A stretch of DNA of 64,000 nt from Phycisphaerae bacterium. GTDB taxonomy: Bacteria; Planctomycetota; Phycisphaerae; UBA1845; PWPN01. Shown piece after piece: positions 60,655 to 64,000 of the stretch (positions are counted from its first letter, which is position 1; each line of letters begins with the position of its first letter). The position numbers and the translations under genes were made by a program. Under the pieces are notes generated by a model. That model did not search any database. It was not told the origin of the DNA and saw only the letters and a list, made by a program, of their open reading frames with translations. The stretch covers positions 153,889 through 217,888 of the forward strand of contig JAGNEZ010000003.1 in NCBI GenBank assembly GCA_018003015.1, written 5' to 3'.

Positions 60655-61650
60655 TCATTTGCCGGCGCTTCCCGCGGCAGCGCCGGGGACGGGGCCGCCC
60701 GCCTGCAAGGCCTGCAGCGCCGCCTCCTGTCCCCAGCGGGTGTGCGCCCAGAGGTACTGCGTTGGATCACGCACAATGATACGTTCCAGGCCACGCAGAT
60801 AACGGTTGGTAATGTACGCCACCGAATCCTCCTCGTCCCGCCAGTCGGTGTGATCGATGACGTCCTCGACGATGACCTCGAACTGGAACGTCCCCAGGCG
60901 ACGAATACCGGCCACAACCACGTCCGCCTCGTACCGCCAAGCGAACAGGCCAACCGACCTCACGACCCGGGTGGGCAAACCGAGGAAGGTGGCCCCCATG
61001 CCCCGCCGTTCGGCGTAGTGGTCCGCTACCAGGGCAATCGAACCGCCTGCTTGAAGGGCAGCGGCCAGGCGATCGGCTCCACGCTCAACCTCAACCAGCT
61101 CGCACCCGCCGCGAGCCCGAATCCGTCGCCGGTAGGCATCGAAGGCCGTATTGGCATGCCGGCGGTAGACGGCTGCAGCCCGAATGCCGTTGAAGCCCAG
61201 GAAGAGGGGCAACAGATCGAAGGGCCCATAATAGCTGCTGAGCAGGATGACCGGCTGACCACGCCCCTGGAGGGCCAGCATCCGACCCAGGTGCGGCTCG
61301 GGCACTTGGCCGCCATACCGCTTGTACGTTCCCGCGTGCAGAAGCCGGTCGGCCAACACGAGATCAGTGAGATCCCAGACCCGATGAACGAAGGCCCTTT
61401 CGGCGACACGGCTTACGGCGTTTGCGGGGATCAGGCCGGCCAGGGCGGCCGCACACTGAGACTCGCTCAGCTGCCGGAGCGGCGTCAGCAGCCGGTACAG
61501 AAGCCGGGCCAGCAATCCCGTGACCGTGTAGGCCACCCGCGGACCGAGAATGCTGAACCAGACGCCGAGCACCCGCCGGTGCAGGTCGTTCAGCCAAAGC
61601 ACCGCCCGGACCCACCACTTCGAGCCGCTATCCCCATGGTTCACAGGCAT
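60655..61650 (-). CDS. LpxL/HtrB-like lipid A acyltransferase family protein with altered active site
   Basis: A 331-residue membrane-bound acyltransferase homologue. ATG at 61650 is the start that gives the family length; the long upstream frame is antisense to the next gene. Hydrophobic N-terminal sequence (YTVTGLLARLLYRLL) is followed by VILLSSYYGPFDLLPLFLG, where the HX4D/E motif of LpxL enzymes should have His but has Tyr. A second region (IALVADHYAERRGMGATFLGLP) resembles the substrate segment, and the C-terminus has YLWAHTRWG. Function as an active late acyltransferase is uncertain for this reason. Confidence 0.75.
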   Translation of the reverse strand: MPVNHGDSGSKWWVRAVLWLNDLHRRVLGVWFSILGPRVAYTVTGLLARLLYRLLTPLRQLSESQCAAALAGLIPANAVSRVAERAFVHRVWDLTDLVLADRLLHAGTYKRYGGQVPEPHLGRMLALQGRGQPVILLSSYYGPFDLLPLFLGFNGIRAAAVYRRHANTAFDAYRRRIRARGGCELVEVERGADRLAAALQAGGSIALVADHYAERRGMGATFLGLPTRVVRSVGLFAWRYEADVVVAGIRRLGTFQFEVIVEDVIDHTDWRDEEDSVAYITNRYLRGLERIIVRDPTQYLWAHTRWGQEAALQALQAGGPVPGAAAGSAGK

Positions 61651-61845
61651 GACCCCGTGCCTTGCTCCAGACGTTCGATTTCCCTGGTTTCGATCTCCTG
61701 AGCTCTCGGCTTTTCGGCCTTTCTCCAGACAACTTCTTTGCCTCTCGTTCGTTGAATAGGTATATTTACAGGCGCGGGGTCGTAAAGGCCATTTCCCCGC
61801 GATCATTCTTGAAGACCTCGGCTTTGAGCGACGAGGAGGGTGAAG

Positions 61846-63060
61846 ATGTTCTCCCGGCTTGGGGTACTGGCGTCCGCGGTCTTCTGCACGGCCCTGGCGG
61901 TCGCTTCCACGAGCGGGCAGTCGACCAGGTGCCAGACCGACCAGGACTGTGCCGGCCAGGATTACTGCCAGCATGAGACCGGTGACTGCAGCGGCCAGGG
62001 CATCTGCGTTGCCCGTCCCGAGGCGTGCCCCCCGGATGACGATCCGGTCTGCGGCTGCGATGGCCGAACCTACGCCAACCCCTGCAGCGCCGCCCAGGCC
62101 GGCGTGAGCGTGGCCGCCAAGGGCATCTGTGCCGACCAACCACCGTCCATCATCCGGGCGGTGTCTCGACGGTCCCAGGGTTACATCGCGACAGCCGATA
62201 TTGACCTGCTTCACCCGCTATCCGGAGCGATTCTGGCCGGCGAGTGTCGGCTCGGTGGTCCCACCCAGATCGTGGTCACCTTCGACCGGGCCGTTCAACT
62301 CGCGGTCAGTCCGGAATGGGCGGTTCGCCTGGCCGGCACGGCGGCCAGCAATGGGCGAGTCACGTCCGCGACCGCAAACGGCGCCGAGCTCACCATCGAC
62401 ATCGCCGAAGCCCCTGAAGCTGCCCGCTTGAGCCTCACCTTCCCCGGCATCGTGGATGAAGCCGACCGCGTCGTGCAGGACGTTCTGAACTTCGGCGTAC
62501 TGGTCGGCGATGTGAACGGTGACGGCCTGATCAGCATTCTCGACCTGCTCGCCGTTCGCAACGGGCTCAATCAGCCGACTTCGGCCAACAACGTCCGCAT
62601 CGACGTGAGTGCTGATGGAACCATTAACCTCCTCGACATGCTGACCATCCGCAACCACCTCAACCTGGTCGTTCCGCGGATGCCGGTACTCAAGGCGTAC
62701 AGCAACAGCGGGTGCTTAGCGAGCAACTCTGCCAAGAGAAGTACGGCGGCCACCAACAGCCTGTGCGGCGATGATGAGATCGCCGTCACCATCGAAGGCA
62801 ACGCGCTGAGGGTGGTCCACAAGAACGCGGCGTACAACTGCTGTCTGACCGAAATCCGCACTACGCTCACCGTGGTCGGCCGAACACTGCGGCTGACCGA
62901 GACGGAGTACGTTCCTGCGCCGTGCAAGTGCCTGTGCTGCTACGAATCCTGCTCGACGATCGCCAACCTGGCCCCCGGAAGCTACACCGTCGAGCTCTTC
63001 TGGCGGGATGACGAAACCCAAGGCCCGCGCTGTCTCTCTCAGGAAATCATCATCCCGTAG
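61846..63060 (+). CDS. Exported Kazal-type and dockerin protein
   Basis: A 404-residue exported protein. GAGGAGGG at 61833-61840 supports ATG 61846 over the GTG at 61840. A signal peptide ends at STSGQ. A Cys-rich region with a Kazal-type inhibitor pattern follows (CPPDDDPVCGCDGRTYANPC), then a beta-rich domain and a canonical dockerin pair (DVNGDGLISILDLLAVRN and DVSADGTINLLDMLTIRN) of the classical type, unlike the four-cysteine modules elsewhere in this window. A second Cys-rich tail (CKCLCCYESC) ends the protein. A protease inhibitor role is inferred only. Confidence 0.85.
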   Translation: MFSRLGVLASAVFCTALAVASTSGQSTRCQTDQDCAGQDYCQHETGDCSGQGICVARPEACPPDDDPVCGCDGRTYANPCSAAQAGVSVAAKGICADQPPSIIRAVSRRSQGYIATADIDLLHPLSGAILAGECRLGGPTQIVVTFDRAVQLAVSPEWAVRLAGTAASNGRVTSATANGAELTIDIAEAPEAARLSLTFPGIVDEADRVVQDVLNFGVLVGDVNGDGLISILDLLAVRNGLNQPTSANNVRIDVSADGTINLLDMLTIRNHLNLVVPRMPVLKAYSNSGCLASNSAKRSTAATNSLCGDDEIAVTIEGNALRVVHKNAAYNCCLTEIRTTLTVVGRTLRLTETEYVPAPCKCLCCYESCSTIANLAPGSYTVELFWRDDETQGPRCLSQEIIIP

Positions 63061-63154
63061 ACGTCCATCCCGCCAAGCACGCCCGTGGTCCCAGGCCGTC
63101 CGCGGCACGAGTCGCCGTTCTCCGCCGCGCGATGGCGGTTGTCGGCCATGGCGT

Positions 63155-63805
63155 TCAGCTCGTACCCCTGGCCGCTCGCACGCGTTTCAGGAACTCCTCG
63201 GCCGTTGCCTTGATGGCCGCGAAGTCCCGGTTCTTGAGCGCCGCCTTGGTGACCAGGGAGGATCCGACGCCGACGGCCGCCGAACCGGCCTTGATGAAAT
63301 CGGCTACCGTCTCCAGGGTCACGCCGCCAGTGGGGATTAGCTTGATCTGGGGGAATGGCCCGCGCAGGTCGCGGATGAACGTCGCCCCGAGCGATGTGGT
63401 GGGGAAGACCTTGACCATGTCGGCTCCGGCTTGCCAAGCTCGGACGATCTCGGTTGGGGTCATGGCCCCGGGGAAGACCGGCACTCCCTCTCGCCGGCAG
63501 AGCTCGATCGTCGGGAGGTCGGTGATCGGTGCGACCACGAACTGGGCACCCGCCAGAATAGCGGCGTTGGCTGTAGGCGCGTCCAGCACGGTTCCGACGC
63601 CGATCGCCGCCGAATCGCCGCACGCCTGGCGGGCGTTGCGGATGACCTCGAGGGCGTTCGGTGTGGTCATGGTCACCTCGATGCAGGCGATCCCTCCGGC
63701 CCGGAGCGCCTCGACCACATCGATGAGCTGCTCGCTGCTCGACGCCCGGATGATCGCCACCACGCCTGCACTTTCGATCTGCTGAAGGACGTCGATCCTG
63801 GTCAT
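63155..63805 (-). CDS. eda: KDPG/KHG aldolase
   Basis: A 216-residue class I aldolase cleaving 2-keto-3-deoxy-6-phosphogluconate (and/or 4-hydroxy-2-oxoglutarate) in the Entner-Doudoroff or uronate route. It has VVAIIRASS, EVTMTTPNALEVI with the general base Glu, GVGTVLD, FPGAMTPTE, the Schiff-base Lys in MVKVFPTT, and LIPTGGVT. ATG at 63805 follows AGGAGC. The upstream 195 bp hold a palindromic site at 63915-63933. Confidence 0.93.
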   Translation of the reverse strand: MTRIDVLQQIESAGVVAIIRASSSEQLIDVVEALRAGGIACIEVTMTTPNALEVIRNARQACGDSAAIGVGTVLDAPTANAAILAGAQFVVAPITDLPTIELCRREGVPVFPGAMTPTEIVRAWQAGADMVKVFPTTSLGATFIRDLRGPFPQIKLIPTGGVTLETVADFIKAGSAAVGVGSSLVTKAALKNRDFAAIKATAEEFLKRVRAARGTS

Positions 63806-63914
63806 GACTCGCTGCTCCTGTCCGGCTTCGGTTTCAGATTCCGAGGGAGTCCGGCCTCTTGGCCAAGTCATTAGGGTGTAACTCGCCGGGCGCGCCCTCA
63901 TAAGGTCCTATAAT

Positions 63915-63933
63915 ACAAGCCTTTACAGCTTGT
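63915..63933. promoter_or_regulatory. Palindrome upstream of eda, possible operator
   Basis: ACAAGC and GCTTGT, perfect 6-bp arms with a 7-bp spacer, next to a TATTAT element on the minus strand (63914-63909). A GntR- or LacI-type repressor site is possible. Confidence 0.3.
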
Positions 63934-64000
63934 GGAGTTGTGATATAAGGGTCTCCAGAGGTGGAACATTGCTTGTTCAGGACGATGTTCGGCCCTCTTG

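Noticed and set aside
1..64000. CRISPR arrays, rRNA genes or complete tRNA genes
   Set aside because: None seen; the only tRNA-like sequences are the tmRNA ends and the duplicated 30-bp copy.

Overview
The window is GC-rich chromosomal DNA from a diderm, planctomycete-like bacterium, most likely class Phycisphaerae or a close relative. This rests on seven secreted proteins that share one four-cysteine dockerin-like module, three PEP-CTERM proteins, H-X9-DG type pseudopilins, a sigma factor paired with a WD40-fused kinase, lipid A genes (lpxD, lpxI, an LpxL-like gene) and a GldA/F/G-like ABC operon. The species cannot be named from sequence alone.

Layout. 1-3.4 kb: 3' end of hisH, a Na+/Ca2+ exchanger and a convergent glycoside hydrolase. 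4.0-14.8 kb: a co-directional block of exported proteins (PEP-CTERM, dockerin-like, phosphodiester glycosidase) and two pseudopilin genes, the second an internally collapsed copy of the first. 14.8-17.0 kb: a tight three-gene operon of pseudopilin, VTC polyphosphate polymerase domain and DUF4956, with a good sigma70 promoter. 17.4-18.8 kb: a small membrane protein and a CysH-type reductase with an expanded Fe-S motif. 19.2-22.7 kb: an operon of ECF sigma factor, membrane anti-sigma, TPR protein and a DUF6263-like exported protein. 22.7-24.06 kb: a gene-poor scar with a YfhO-like remnant and several inverted and direct repeats. 24.06-29.2 kb: three exported proteins on the minus strand (LamG/dockerin, SGNH hydrolase/PEP-CTERM, PEP-CTERM). 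29.8-35.5 kb: polX, lpxD, lpxI, a Fur-family regulator, L20, L35 and acylphosphatase. 35.6-47.3 kb: a Gld-like ABC operon with a DUF4340 protein, a HEAT-repeat protein and a LeuC-family dehydratase.

47.4-60.35 kb is the most interesting part. A tmRNA gene (ssrA) has the last 30 bp of its 3' end duplicated 12.5 kb downstream. Between the copies lie a tyrosine recombinase remnant with an amber codon, a fragment resembling the diversity-generating-retroelement accessory protein Avd, an IS701-type transposase remnant, a WD40-fused Ser/Thr kinase, an ECF sigma factor, a 2053-residue M6 metalloprotease with long repeat arrays, and two small ORFs. A second, inner 74-bp direct repeat flanks the cargo. 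This reads as a decayed integrative island that acquired a sigma/kinase/protease module.

60.6-64 kb: an LpxL-like acyltransferase whose expected catalytic His is Tyr, a Kazal/dockerin exported protein and KDPG aldolase.

Promoter, terminator and start-codon calls were made by eye. No database search was run; family names come from motif recognition.
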